A stretch of 64,000 nucleotides of DNA from an uncultured Dorea sp. (GTDB lineage: Bacteria; Bacillota; Clostridia; Lachnospirales; Lachnospiraceae), in the NCBI GenBank assembly GCA_910580235.1, contig CAJTVU010000009.1, positions 1 to 64,000 on the forward strand, given 5' to 3'. The position numbers and the translations under genes were made by a program. Below the pieces are notes generated by a model, which made no database searches, had not been told where the DNA came from, and saw only the letters and a program-made list of their open reading frames with translations. How positions within the stretch are numbered: the stretch's first letter is position 1; the number at the start of each line of letters is the position of its first letter. This document shows positions 17,152 to 26,325 of the stretch, one piece after another.

Positions 17152-18052
17152 GCAAATCGCCTCCATTCTGTCTGTCTCTCCAACGCCTCTGCTGCCTCAC
17201 CTTCCAAAAGATCTCCTCGTCTTTGACAAATGCCATAAGGAATTCGTACGCATTTGGCTCCAACGCTGTCTCATGCTGTAAGAGCGCCCTGTATTTCACA
17301 TTCTCCGTCCCGGCGCCTCTCGTAAGGGCGTCCGGCAGACGCAGGACAAAACGGTCCTCCCACACATAGCCTGTATCTTCTTCAAGCCCCTGCGGGCAAT
17401 CAAACTCTTCTGTACCCGGAGCCGGCCATCTGTCGTCGCCCGCCCCGGAATGTACCAGGCCGCAATATACATTGGGCGTATCTTCGCCCCCCTCTTCCAT
17501 CTCGTCCAACACTTCATACACGAACCTGCACAGTCCCGAATGATCCCCGTGGCTGTCGAATTCCGAAGTCGTAAAGATATTACAGGGGCGGTACTTTTCA
17601 ATCACCTGCCGCAGATCACTTTTGAACATCTCTCTTGCATAAGGCGCATGGCTCCCCTGCATCTCCATATGGAATTCCGGCTTCTCTTCCAGGCTGTAAG
17701 TGACGGCAGAGCAAGAAGAAGGATATACCTTCGAACAGTCTTTTTCTTCAAACAAATGTGTGACAAAGCTGTCCTCCCGGGGCATGCCCGTATCTGCATA
17801 CCCAAGGAAGACAAGCTGTTCTTCTTTAATCCCAAGAAGTTTGCAGCCAGAAATCGTCTCTCTCAGGCGCGTCCTTCCCTTCGACCAGTCCTCGCAGCCA
17901 CAATCTCCATTGGTCGCCATAACGACTGTGGCCGGCAGCCCTGCCTCTGCGGCTTTATATAATACGCCCGCCGCCATCAATATCTCATCGTCCTGATGGG
18001 GAACAAGGACCATAATGCTGCCAAAGCCCTCATCTATCTTCAGATCCTTCAT
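17138..18052 (-). CDS. PIG-L family (GlcNAc deacetylase-like) hydrolase
   Basis: A 304-residue zinc-dependent deacetylase. The hallmark metal and base motif is PHQDDEILMAAG near residue 18-29. The second metal site is SEFDSHGDHSGLCRF around residue 168. PIG-L enzymes remove N-acetyl groups from GlcNAc-containing molecules. It is encoded 10 bases after the permease and overlaps the GH65 start, so it is firmly within the sugar operon. That suggests the imported glycan carries an N-acyl-amino sugar. No signal peptide, so action is intracellular. Confidence 0.88.
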   Translation of the reverse strand: MKDLKIDEGFGSIMVLVPHQDDEILMAAGVLYKAAEAGLPATVVMATNGDCGCEDWSKGRTRLRETISGCKLLGIKEEQLVFLGYADTGMPREDSFVTHLFEEKDCSKVYPSSCSAVTYSLEEKPEFHMEMQGSHAPYAREMFKSDLRQVIEKYRPCNIFTTSEFDSHGDHSGLCRFVYEVLDEMEEGGEDTPNVYCGLVHSGAGDDRWPAPGTEEFDCPQGLEEDTGYVWEDRFVLRLPDALTRGAGTENVKYRALLQHETALEPNAYEFLMAFVKDEEIFWKVRQQRRWRDRQNGGDLLEYK

Positions 18053-18062
18053 CGAGGCACAC

Positions 18063-18893
18063 CTACCCTTTCACGGCGCCTGCCGCCACGCCCGCGATAA
18101 TATATTTCTGCATAAAGATATAGAAGATCATAAGCGGCGCCACTCCAAGCATGAGCATCGGGAACAAGGCCGTCCAGTCTGTCGCGAACTGCCCGATGTT
18201 CCTTGTCACTTCCTGAAGGATCACCCCGTTCTGTCTGCTCTGGAGGAACAGCAATGGCGTCATAAACTCATTCCACACATTGAGGGCGACAATAATGACC
18301 ACCGTAGAGATGACCGGTTTTAACAGAGGAAGGACGATCACGAAAAACCGTTTTACGACCGAACATCCGTCGATGGCCGCCGCTTCCTCCAGCTCCTTTG
18401 GTATCGTAGACTCTATAAATTCCTTGAATAAGAAGATCGCCTGGGGCGTATTGATCGCCACATCTACTAAAATAACAGCCAGCAGCGTATTCATCAGCCC
18501 GAAGCTTTTTACGATCTTATAAAGGCTTACGATATTCATCTGGAATGGCACGATCAGGCCTGCAAGGAACAGAAGGAACATCGCGTTCCCAATCTTTGAT
18601 TTCGTCCTGGCCAGCGCATAGCCCGCCATAGATCCAAATACGACGATCAGGAGCACTGCGGACGCCGTAATGATGAACGTATTGCCAAACGCGCGGGGGT
18701 ACTCCATATTCACCCACGCCTCCGCATAGTTCTCAAACTTTAGCACTTTCGGAAGCGCCAGCGGCCCCTCCGTCGCTTCCTGCGGGCTCTTAAGCGTCGT
18801 AACGATCAGGTAATAGATCGGGATGAACCAGACAACCGCAATTAAAATCATCGTAATCTCTGTCAGTCTTAAATCTCTCTTCGTCTTTCTCAT
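18063..18893 (-). CDS. Carbohydrate ABC transporter permease (MalG/UgpE type)
   Basis: A 276-residue membrane protein of six helices. The EAA loop EAAAIDGCSVVKRFFVIVLPL docks the ATPase. It overlaps the partner permease by 4 bases. It forms the channel with that permease for the sugar delivered by the lipoprotein. The operon lacks an ATPase, as is usual for Firmicutes sugar importers that use a shared MsmX-type ATPase encoded elsewhere. Confidence 0.92.
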   Translation of the reverse strand: MRKTKRDLRLTEITMILIAVVWFIPIYYLIVTTLKSPQEATEGPLALPKVLKFENYAEAWVNMEYPRAFGNTFIITASAVLLIVVFGSMAGYALARTKSKIGNAMFLLFLAGLIVPFQMNIVSLYKIVKSFGLMNTLLAVILVDVAINTPQAIFLFKEFIESTIPKELEEAAAIDGCSVVKRFFVIVLPLLKPVISTVVIIVALNVWNEFMTPLLFLQSRQNGVILQEVTRNIGQFATDWTALFPMLMLGVAPLMIFYIFMQKYIIAGVAAGAVKG

Positions 18894-19789
18894 TGTATCG
18901 CTTCACTCCATTTCCCCATCAGCTTCGTGACGACCGCGCTTATCAATAGTACGATAATAAAGAAACATACGCCGAACGCCGAGCCCGTACTATAGAACCC
19001 GTCTGAGATACCTTTTTTCATCATGACCATCATAACCGTCTGCGTGGCGTCCCCCGGCCCGCCCGACGTCATGGAATAAATAATATCGAACACCTTCATG
19101 CCCCCGATCAGCCCGGTCACTACAATGATCTTGACCGAAGGGCACATAAGCGGCAGCGTGACCCGGAAGAATTTCTGTATGCCGGTGGCTCCGTCTATAT
19201 CCGCCGCCTCGTACAAATCCGGCGATATGCTCTGCAAGTTCGCCAGATAGATGACCATCGCCCAGCCGGTCCACTGCCACACTTGCGTAAGTATGACAGA
19301 GTATAGCGCATTCTTCGACGTAAAGAAATTCACCGTCCCAAATCCCAGCTGGTGCAGAAGATTATTGATAAGCCCAAAATCCGAAGAAGACATAATAAAG
19401 CTCCACAGATATCCGATGATCAGCGAGCTGAACACCGCCGGGAAGAAGAATGACGCCCGAAGCAGGTTCCTTGTCTTTAGCTTCTTATTGAGTATTACCG
19501 CTAACGGCAGCCCGAACATCGTCTGGAAGCCGGTCAGCAAGATCGCATAGATTACCGAATTCTTGATAGCCGTAAGCATTAAGGGCGTCTGGAATACTTT
19601 TATGTAATTCTTCATGCCGACAAAATGCAAGTTGACAGGATTCATATCCGTATAATCTGTAAAGCTGTAGAAAATCGTGTACAGGAACGGCGCGATGCTG
19701 AACACTAAATATATGATCAGCGCCGGAAGGATAAAGATAATAAAATAATTCCCCAGCTCCCCCGGCCTTAGCTTTCTTTTCCTTGTCAT
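18890..19789 (-). CDS. Sugar ABC transporter permease (MalF/UgpA type)
   Basis: A 299-residue membrane protein of six helices beginning with a basic leader and FIIFILPALIIYLVFSIAPF. The EAA loop is YEAADIDGATGIQKFFRVTLPL. It is first of the permease pair, 66 bases after the solute-binding protein gene and separated from it by a strong hairpin. Ribosome site GGAGGGATC. Confidence 0.92.
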   Translation of the reverse strand: MTRKRKLRPGELGNYFIIFILPALIIYLVFSIAPFLYTIFYSFTDYTDMNPVNLHFVGMKNYIKVFQTPLMLTAIKNSVIYAILLTGFQTMFGLPLAVILNKKLKTRNLLRASFFFPAVFSSLIIGYLWSFIMSSSDFGLINNLLHQLGFGTVNFFTSKNALYSVILTQVWQWTGWAMVIYLANLQSISPDLYEAADIDGATGIQKFFRVTLPLMCPSVKIIVVTGLIGGMKVFDIIYSMTSGGPGDATQTVMMVMMKKGISDGFYSTGSAFGVCFFIIVLLISAVVTKLMGKWSEAIQ

Positions 19790-19803
19790 GTGATCCCTCC
19801 TAT

Positions 19804-19848
19804 TTAAAAAGTACCCTCATGCCATTGCCGACATGAAGGGTACTTTTA
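19804..19848 (-). terminator. Intra-operon hairpin between binding protein and permease genes
   Basis: AAAAGTACCCTTCATGT pairs with GCATGAGGGTACTTTT around a nine-base loop and is followed by a T run on the minus strand. Within the operon it can act as a partial terminator or 3' stabiliser, giving more binding protein than permease, a common arrangement. Confidence 0.75.
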
Positions 19849-19855
19849 AATCTTC

Positions 19856-21121
19856 CTATTTCTCAAGCAATTCTTTTACTTCAGTATCAACATCTTTCAA
19901 TGTCTGGCTTATATCCTGTTCTCCGAGAAGGTAGGACTGCATTTCCACTCCATATGTCTCGTGGGCTCCTGCCGCCTCGCCCCACTCGTTCCATGGGCAG
20001 TATACATTTCCTGCTGCCAGCGTCTTTGTCACGCTCGTATATGCCTCAGGAAGATCGAACTCGGCTCCGTCAAGATAAGAAGAACCGCCCTGGTTATCCT
20101 GCCAGAATGCCTCCTGCCCTTCTACGGTAGAGATCGCTTCCAGCACCTTCATCGCTGCTTCTTTATTCTTTGACGACTCATTTACTGCGAATCCGCATCC
20201 AGGCCCGCCGATCAGCCATCCGTCGCTTGCCTTTGTGCCGTTGAACGGCATCATGTCGATCTGAAGATCCGGGTTCTTGCTTGTGATCGTATCAAGATCC
20301 CATGGCCCGGAGCAGAACATCGCCGCCTTGCCCGTAGCGAACTCTTCCAGCGCCTGATCGTGATCTATGCCCGTCATATCTGTCGTATAGATCCCCTCGC
20401 TGATCATAGAAGACCACTTCTCTATGTATTCATTCCAAGTGCCGTCTAACGTAGTCTTGCCGTTCCTGTAATCTTCGCCAAAAGATTTCCCTGCGTCTGT
20501 AGAGAGGTAATCTGCCGTCACAAACGCCATGGAGTTCTTAAGCATCGGCTCCCATGACTTTAGCCCTGCTGCAAGCGGCTTGATCCCGAGGTCCTGGAAC
20601 TGCTTACATACAGCGATATACTCGTCAAATGTCGTCGGAAGCTCGATATTGTTGTCTGCGAACAGCTGCTTATTATAGTAGATCCCTTCGAACCAGCTGA
20701 TCCCTGGCAGTGCATAGACATTGCCGTCATAGCTGTATACGCTCGTCCCTGCGTCCGAATATTTTGCTCCCAGGTCGTTCACCTCTGCAAGATATCCTAA
20801 TCTGGCATGTTTCAACGCGGAGCCTGGAGACTCGCATATAATGTCCGGCCCTTCCTCGGCAGACAGCTGCGTATCGACTACCGTATCATAATTGGAATTG
20901 TCGATGAACTGGAACTCGATCTCTACATCCGGGACCTCTTCCTTCAGATATTCCAGCAGAGTCTTTACCGTATCCTCACTGTTCCAGTAAGTCATACGGA
21001 TCTTTGCCTTGCCGTCGTCCGTCGTCTCCGGCTCTGCCTCTGAAGAGCCGTTCCCACAGCCTGCGGCCATTCCCGCCACTATGGAGGCGCACAGCAATAC
21101 GCTAACCAATTTCTTTTTCAT
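19856..21121 (-). CDS. Extracellular solute-binding lipoprotein, sugar ABC transporter
   Basis: A 421-residue substrate-binding protein. A lipoprotein signal MKKKLVSVLLCASIVAGMAAGC ends at lipidated Cys22. A serine/glutamate-rich linker follows, then the family-1 binding fold (for example GKAAMFCSGPWDLDTI and NDLGAKYSDAGTSVYSYDGNVYALPG). It is anchored to the outer membrane face and captures the oligosaccharide for the two permeases. The ribosome site GGAAGGAG is strong. It follows the YesMN genes, which are the probable regulators. Confidence 0.93.
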   Translation of the reverse strand: MKKKLVSVLLCASIVAGMAAGCGNGSSEAEPETTDDGKAKIRMTYWNSEDTVKTLLEYLKEEVPDVEIEFQFIDNSNYDTVVDTQLSAEEGPDIICESPGSALKHARLGYLAEVNDLGAKYSDAGTSVYSYDGNVYALPGISWFEGIYYNKQLFADNNIELPTTFDEYIAVCKQFQDLGIKPLAAGLKSWEPMLKNSMAFVTADYLSTDAGKSFGEDYRNGKTTLDGTWNEYIEKWSSMISEGIYTTDMTGIDHDQALEEFATGKAAMFCSGPWDLDTITSKNPDLQIDMMPFNGTKASDGWLIGGPGCGFAVNESSKNKEAAMKVLEAISTVEGQEAFWQDNQGGSSYLDGAEFDLPEAYTSVTKTLAAGNVYCPWNEWGEAAGAHETYGVEMQSYLLGEQDISQTLKDVDTEVKELLEK

Positions 21122-21235
21122 AACATTTCTCCTTCCTTTATCTTGTTCTGGCTTACCTTTATTATAATTTCAAAAAAGAAGGAAAAAAATTGCACATTTT
21201 TTAGATTTATAATAGTTTTTTTATATGAGCTTAAA

Positions 21236-21254
21236 AGTGGGATGGTAATCCCAC
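21236..21254 (-). terminator. Terminator of the YesMN two-component unit
   Basis: A perfect GTGGGAT-TACC-ATCCCAC hairpin followed on the minus strand by TTTT. It lies about 90 bases past the histidine kinase stop and just before the promoter of the binding-protein gene. Confidence 0.6.
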
Positions 21255-21343
21255 GATATGCGAATAGCGGGCAGGAGTGCGGGAGTGCGTAGCACGCAGC
21301 AATCCGCAGGTATCATAGACAGGGGCTTTTGACCCTGGCATCT

Positions 21344-23062
21344 TTATATATCCCCAATCTGCTCTTTCAGCCTTACCGAAAAGCACACGAGCCCTTCCTC
21401 TGTCACGCTGCCCGTTATCCCGCATTCTTCATCATAGTACATGCGTATCCTCTCCTGGATATTGTAGATGCCATACCCCTTCCCGGGCGTCGTCAGTATA
21501 CGGTTTACCGCTTCTTCTTCCAGCAAGGCGCCGTTATTGTAGACCCGGAATATCAAAAACCCATCTTTCTTTTCATATGCGACCTTTATAAAGCCTCTCA
21601 CGCCCTCCTCGCAGTGCTCTACCCCGTGGCAGATCGCATTCTCTACGATGGGCTGCAGAAGGAAGTTTGGCATCTCAAGCTCCAGGCCCTCCTCTTCTAA
21701 ATCATATTCGACGTCAAAACAATCCTCGTGGGCCCTGCTCTGCAGCTCAAGGTAAGCCCTTATGTTCTCCAGCTCATTTTTCACGAAAGTAATCTGCTTC
21801 CCATGATTGAGAGCCGTCCGGTAAAATTTCGCCAAAAGCCCTGTAATGTCGCTGATCTCTTCCTGCTCTGCCCGGATCGCCTTCCACTTAATACTGGAAA
21901 GGCAGTTATACAGAAAATGCGGGTTGATCATAGCCTGCAACGCTTTAAGCTCTTCCGCGCGCTTCTCAAGGCCCAGCTGGTACATCTCCTCCATCATCTC
22001 ATTAATCTTGCTGCACATGTCGCGGAAGCTTTTTGCAACGACGCCTATCTCATCTGTAGAATGTGTGCTTATCACTATATCGAAATTCCCCTTGCTCACC
22101 TCTTCCGCACACCCTTTTAGCCTCAATATACGAGAGCTTAAGATGTGCGAGATGATCCCGATCAGCACCGTGATAACGCCAAGGCACACGAGCATGAGCA
22201 AGACTGTGCCTGCCAGTATCTCGTCCAGCTTATCTGAGATCTCCTGCTTGTCCACATAATAATATATCTTCCATTCATTCACGAGGCTTTCAGATGCCAG
22301 GAGCATATAGCGGCTTGTCTCCACAAATCCGCTGGCCTCTCCCTCCTCTGCAAGCTTCTGTACCTCTTCTTCTATATAGGGATCCGAAACCGGCCTGCCA
22401 GTATAGATCTCCCCCTCTGCGCCCGCAAGGATGACGCCGTTGTTTAAATACTCCGCCTGATAGATCGGGCTTATGAAATCTTCTTCAAACACTTCTAATT
22501 TCATAACTCCGATCGCTCTCGACGACGTATTGGCATCCAACAGCGTCCTTGCCGCATAGATACTCTCTTCCCCATAGCTCCAGCGGGTCTTATATGTCTT
22601 CTCCTGCTCTTTATAGAACTGCTCTTCCCCGCTTTCGCCTACTGGCTTAAGGAAACTTCCGATAGCATGCTCTACATATGGAGAGTAGATCTCGATTGCT
22701 TTTATATTGTCGTCGCTCGTTATAAAATACCAGAACGTCGGCTCTACAGAGCTGTTCAGCTCCTGTGCCAGCGCACTGGCATTTCCTGCGCCCGTCTCCA
22801 GCTTTTCACGGAAGCTTACATTATAAGACAGATATTTGATATTATCATTCTCTCTCTGGATGTTACGTTCCATGCTATGTACAATGGAAGACATATTCCC
22901 TTCCATCGTGCTTCTCGTCTGCTCCAGAAGGCTCCTTTTGGAAATATAATAAGAGTACACCCCCAGTATCAATATAGGCAGCAGGACTAAGATCAGATAG
23001 CTGATGACTAATTTCTTCCTTATCGTGGCAGTTCCATAATACCAATCCCAAATCTTCCTCAT
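21344..23062 (-). CDS. Sensor histidine kinase, YesM family
   Basis: A 572-residue membrane kinase. TM1 (about 18-38, KLVISYLILVLLPILILGVY) is followed by an extracellular sensing domain to about residue 270. TM2 is followed by a HAMP linker (SRILRLKGCAEEVSKGNFDI), then the His-kinase box ALQAMINPHFLYNCLSSIKW with phospho-histidine and the ATPase motif LLQPIVENAICHGVEHCEEG. It overlaps the response regulator gene by 4 bases. YesM/YesN systems control carbohydrate uptake, here most likely the adjacent ABC-GH65 operon. Confidence 0.9.
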   Translation of the reverse strand: MRKIWDWYYGTATIRKKLVISYLILVLLPILILGVYSYYISKRSLLEQTRSTMEGNMSSIVHSMERNIQRENDNIKYLSYNVSFREKLETGAGNASALAQELNSSVEPTFWYFITSDDNIKAIEIYSPYVEHAIGSFLKPVGESGEEQFYKEQEKTYKTRWSYGEESIYAARTLLDANTSSRAIGVMKLEVFEEDFISPIYQAEYLNNGVILAGAEGEIYTGRPVSDPYIEEEVQKLAEEGEASGFVETSRYMLLASESLVNEWKIYYYVDKQEISDKLDEILAGTVLLMLVCLGVITVLIGIISHILSSRILRLKGCAEEVSKGNFDIVISTHSTDEIGVVAKSFRDMCSKINEMMEEMYQLGLEKRAEELKALQAMINPHFLYNCLSSIKWKAIRAEQEEISDITGLLAKFYRTALNHGKQITFVKNELENIRAYLELQSRAHEDCFDVEYDLEEEGLELEMPNFLLQPIVENAICHGVEHCEEGVRGFIKVAYEKKDGFLIFRVYNNGALLEEEAVNRILTTPGKGYGIYNIQERIRMYYDEECGITGSVTEEGLVCFSVRLKEQIGDI

Positions 23063-24570
23063 ACGTTTTCCCTGTACTGTTTCGGTGTTACACCGTAATA
23101 ATTTTTAAACAATCTGTTGAAGTAAGACTGGTTCTCATAACCACAGGCGCGCCCTATCTGGACAATCTTTAGATTCCCCTCCTCCAACAGCTGCTTTGCC
23201 TTCTGCATCTTTATGTCTGTAATGTATTTTACCAGAGTCTGATCCGTCTCTTTCTTAAATATGTAGCTGACGTATGCCGGAGCAAGATTCACCTTGTCCG
23301 CAACATAATTCAGGCTGATGTCTTTCATGTATTCCTTTTCCACCAAGTTCTTAATACTCTGTACGATCCTTGGCTCATCCACTTTCTCCTGTTCCAGAGA
23401 ATCCAGCATAAAGTCCAGGATCCTGTCATATTCCTGCAGCATCGTCCTTAGATCGTTCTCCTGGAAGAGCGCTTCCGCTGAAATAAGCACCTTCTCAAAC
23501 GACGTACCCACGGTGATATCATAAACTGCCTTAACAACAGAATACAAAAGATTCTGAATATACAGCCTGCTCACTTTCTCAAGGGAACAGATACAGCCTA
23601 CAAACTGTTCGTTCTGCGCCCGGATCAGCTCCACATTCTTTGACTCGATCGCCGCCGTCAGCTGCCGTCGGATTCTTTCTACATCTGTAGCATAATATTC
23701 CGTCTTATTATAATAATCCGCCACTGCTATAATCTCATCGCCATATCCAAGCACTTCTGAGTGTATATCGTTCATCCGCCTTAGCTGCTCGATCAGCCCC
23801 TCTATTGTGCTGATCTGCGAAGAAAGCAAGATCAGGCACTCATCTCCGTCCTGGAGCTTTATATCCCGCAGCAGCTTCTTAAGCTGGCTTTCCAACGACT
23901 TGCCACTTCTATAGGGCATCATGAGGAACGCCTTATTCGGGTATATCCCAATGTATTCTGTCTCGCTTCCAAGATACATTTTCACAAAATGCAGGAAGTC
24001 GTTCTCCCGCCTTTCAAAATAATTCCCCATAAACTCTATATCTAAAAACCCATATGCCGTGTTCGCCGCCGGGAAAAGGATCTCACATAAGCGCTCTTCC
24101 TCTTTTTCATCAGCTCTGGCGCTCGTAAACAACTTATAGAGCAGGTTCTTCCTGTTCTGCCTGTCGTCCTGCTGCCTCTTCTCATGCAGCTCTTTTGTCT
24201 TATTGACGGAATCGATCACGTCGTCCATGAGCCTGCGGAATTCGTCGATCTCAATCGGCTTTAGCAAGTAGCTGACCGCATTTGCCTCAAGCGCCTGCTT
24301 CGCATACTCAAACTCTCCATATGCGCTGAAGATAATGATCTTAATATGGGGCTGCAGCTCATTTACTTCTTTTGCCAAATCCAGCCCATTCATTACAGGC
24401 ATCTTTACATCTGTAAATAATATGTCTATCTCATGGCTGCGTATATATTTGGACGCCTCAGCCCCATTGGACGCCTGCACGGCCTCTACGGGATATCCAT
24501 ATTTTTCAAGTAAATAGGCTATCCCTTCCCTCTCTTCTCGCTCGTCGTCAACTATCAATACCTTAATCAT
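23059..24570 (-). CDS. Response regulator with AraC-type DNA-binding domain, YesN family
   Basis: A 503-residue regulator. The receiver domain covers 1-120 with phospho-acceptor Asp54 in DILFTDVKMPVMNG and the conserved Lys in LLKPIEIDEF. A long linker follows. The AraC helix-turn-helix lies in the last 100 residues (DISLNYVADKVNLAPAYVSYIFKK, GYENQSYFNRLFKNYYGVTPKQYR). It is first gene of the pair and partner of the overlapping YesM kinase. It probably activates the sugar operon downstream. Confidence 0.92.
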   Translation of the reverse strand: MIKVLIVDDEREEREGIAYLLEKYGYPVEAVQASNGAEASKYIRSHEIDILFTDVKMPVMNGLDLAKEVNELQPHIKIIIFSAYGEFEYAKQALEANAVSYLLKPIEIDEFRRLMDDVIDSVNKTKELHEKRQQDDRQNRKNLLYKLFTSARADEKEEERLCEILFPAANTAYGFLDIEFMGNYFERRENDFLHFVKMYLGSETEYIGIYPNKAFLMMPYRSGKSLESQLKKLLRDIKLQDGDECLILLSSQISTIEGLIEQLRRMNDIHSEVLGYGDEIIAVADYYNKTEYYATDVERIRRQLTAAIESKNVELIRAQNEQFVGCICSLEKVSRLYIQNLLYSVVKAVYDITVGTSFEKVLISAEALFQENDLRTMLQEYDRILDFMLDSLEQEKVDEPRIVQSIKNLVEKEYMKDISLNYVADKVNLAPAYVSYIFKKETDQTLVKYITDIKMQKAKQLLEEGNLKIVQIGRACGYENQSYFNRLFKNYYGVTPKQYRENV

Positions 24571-24840
24571 CTGTACTCTCCATAAATTTATCTGGCATAT
24601 CCATATTTTGTCATACTGGAATTTTATTTTCTGTTCTTCACTTTCTTTACAGTTGAAAATGCCAAAACAGGAAGTAAAAGCAAATCAATCCCCCATAATA
24701 ATCATGAAAAACAATTCATCTCTCTAAACATTATAACACCTGCTTCTTTTAAAATCACTTACAACATTGTTTGAATAAATCTCCTCCAATCGGAAGATGC
24801 TATCACAAGAATAAAGAATAATAAGAAGGAGGGGGAGCCC
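24571..24840. promoter_or_regulatory. Divergent promoter region, no gene
   Basis: About 270 AT-rich bases between yesN and the DUF3793 gene. I see no credible ORF or strong hairpin; both genes' promoters must lie here. GAAGGAGGGGGAG at 24825-24838 is the DUF3793 ribosome site. Confidence 0.5.
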
Positions 24841-25434
24841 ATGCAGGCTAGCCTGATATCCTATATACTTTCTATAAAAGACGCCCGGCTCCGTCTACAG
24901 CTCCGCCTTGCACTCCAGTGCGCTCCTCTTCTCAAAGGCTTGAAAGCCTCCTCCCTTCTTCCTATTAATGCATCTGAAAAAGAAGAGCTGGAATCTGTCC
25001 TTGCTGGAACGGACATTAGCTATCTCATCTTAAATGGCGGTCAAAAAAGGATGCTGCTGTTCCTCTACACGCCAGAGGGACTGGGCTCCCTGCTTCAAAA
25101 AAAGGAAGCCCGCGGCTTCCTGGATAAGAACGGTTATAGAGGGAAAGACCTGGGCTCGTCCCTCCGGCAGCTTTCCTTTAAAATGCGCCGGTATGTCGAA
25201 GGCTGCTGTCAGTTCCCCCACGAGATCGGCGTCTTCCTCGGCTACCCTGTAAGAGACGTGGAAGCCTTTATTGTGCAGAAAGGCAAGAACTGCCTGCTAA
25301 ACGGCTACTGGAAAGTATATCACAGCCCGGCGCAGGCACAGCTCACCTTCCATGCCTATGATCGGGCAAAGGTGAGCGCGGTAAATGAGCTTCTGGCTGG
25401 AAGGACATTAGAAGAGATTATCCAGAACGTGTAA
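24841..25434 (+). CDS. DUF3793 family protein
   Basis: A 197-residue soluble protein with a very strong ribosome site. The C-terminal pattern FPHEIGVFLGYPVRDVEAFI and LLNGYWKVYHSPAQAQLTF is the DUF3793 signature. The family is common in anaerobic Clostridia and is sometimes linked to iron or flavin genes, but its function is unproven. Its 3' end overlaps the convergent GNAT gene by 17 bases. Confidence 0.88.
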   Translation: MQASLISYILSIKDARLRLQLRLALQCAPLLKGLKASSLLPINASEKEELESVLAGTDISYLILNGGQKRMLLFLYTPEGLGSLLQKKEARGFLDKNGYRGKDLGSSLRQLSFKMRRYVEGCCQFPHEIGVFLGYPVRDVEAFIVQKGKNCLLNGYWKVYHSPAQAQLTFHAYDRAKVSAVNELLAGRTLEEIIQNV

Positions 25435-26182
25435 ACTGCTTTTCTAACAATTTCAAAAACCTCTTGTCATTCATCTGCTCGTTTGTAATATAACTGCCAT
25501 CTAAAAATAATGCATAAGTTGTAATCGGTGTCGGAGCATTTTGTGCGTCTTCTTTGTTCTGTAGATGAATTGCTCTAAATTTTATAGATCTCTCCTTTGC
25601 AATGCTTTCAATGACAGGAACATATTTTGCATTAAACGGACACTGGCTGGTATAATACAAGACATATCCCATCTCGTCAATATGAGGATGTTTTGCACAT
25701 TCTTTGAATTTTGGCAATAAAGCATCCTCAGTAAAAGGTAAATGCCATAGCTGGATGCCATTATCCGCCTCATCACTAACGGTGAAGCCTTTGTACTTCA
25801 GGAATTTCGGATCGGCCAGAAATGGCTTCTTCTTTGCCGCACATAATATGCATAGCCCTTTTCTTCCTTTGTTCTTGCTGTCTTCAATGCAAGTATCCAG
25901 CAGCTCTGTCGAATAGCCATGCCCTTTGAGAGAGCCGGCCACCCATAAGCAGTCAATATACATATAATCATCTGCGACAATGGGATTCCATGCATTTTCA
26001 GCAGGTATATATTCAATAAAGCACTTTCCTCGCTGCTCACTTTTTAAGAAAACTAAGCCATCAGCAAAACGTTCTTTTAGCCAGGCTTTCTTTGACGACA
26101 CCTGAATATCATTATTGTTTGAAATCGCGCAACATATGTGCTCTTTTTCTATATTCTCGTTTGTCACTCTAATATATTTCAT
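25418..26182 (-). CDS. GNAT acetyltransferase fused to YoaP-like domain
   Basis: A 254-residue protein starting MKYIRVTNENIEKEHICCAI behind ACGGAGG. The N-terminal GNAT fold has acetyl-CoA-loop-like SLKGHGYSTELLDTCIEDSK (around 95-115). The C-terminal YoaP-like domain contains the thioredoxin-like YYTSQCPFNAKYVPVI and ends FLDGSYITNEQMNDKRFLKL. The longer frame to 26251 lacks a ribosome site. The acceptor substrate is unknown. Confidence 0.85.
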   Translation of the reverse strand: MKYIRVTNENIEKEHICCAISNNNDIQVSSKKAWLKERFADGLVFLKSEQRGKCFIEYIPAENAWNPIVADDYMYIDCLWVAGSLKGHGYSTELLDTCIEDSKNKGRKGLCILCAAKKKPFLADPKFLKYKGFTVSDEADNGIQLWHLPFTEDALLPKFKECAKHPHIDEMGYVLYYTSQCPFNAKYVPVIESIAKERSIKFRAIHLQNKEDAQNAPTPITTYALFLDGSYITNEQMNDKRFLKLLEKQFTRSG

Positions 26183-26325
26183 AAAGATACCTCCGTTATT
26201 ATTTCTATCATACCAGAAAATCCAAATCATTTCATTACAAATCCAGAGCATTTGATGCTCATATTGTCGGCTCCACCTGTATTTGATATTATAATAAGAT
26301 GCAGAATAAGAATATGGTGGTGAAA

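Noticed and set aside
14800..17166. ATG start of the GH65 gene at 17166
   Set aside because: The GGAGG ribosome site lies within its first codons and is ideally spaced for the TTG at 17151 instead.
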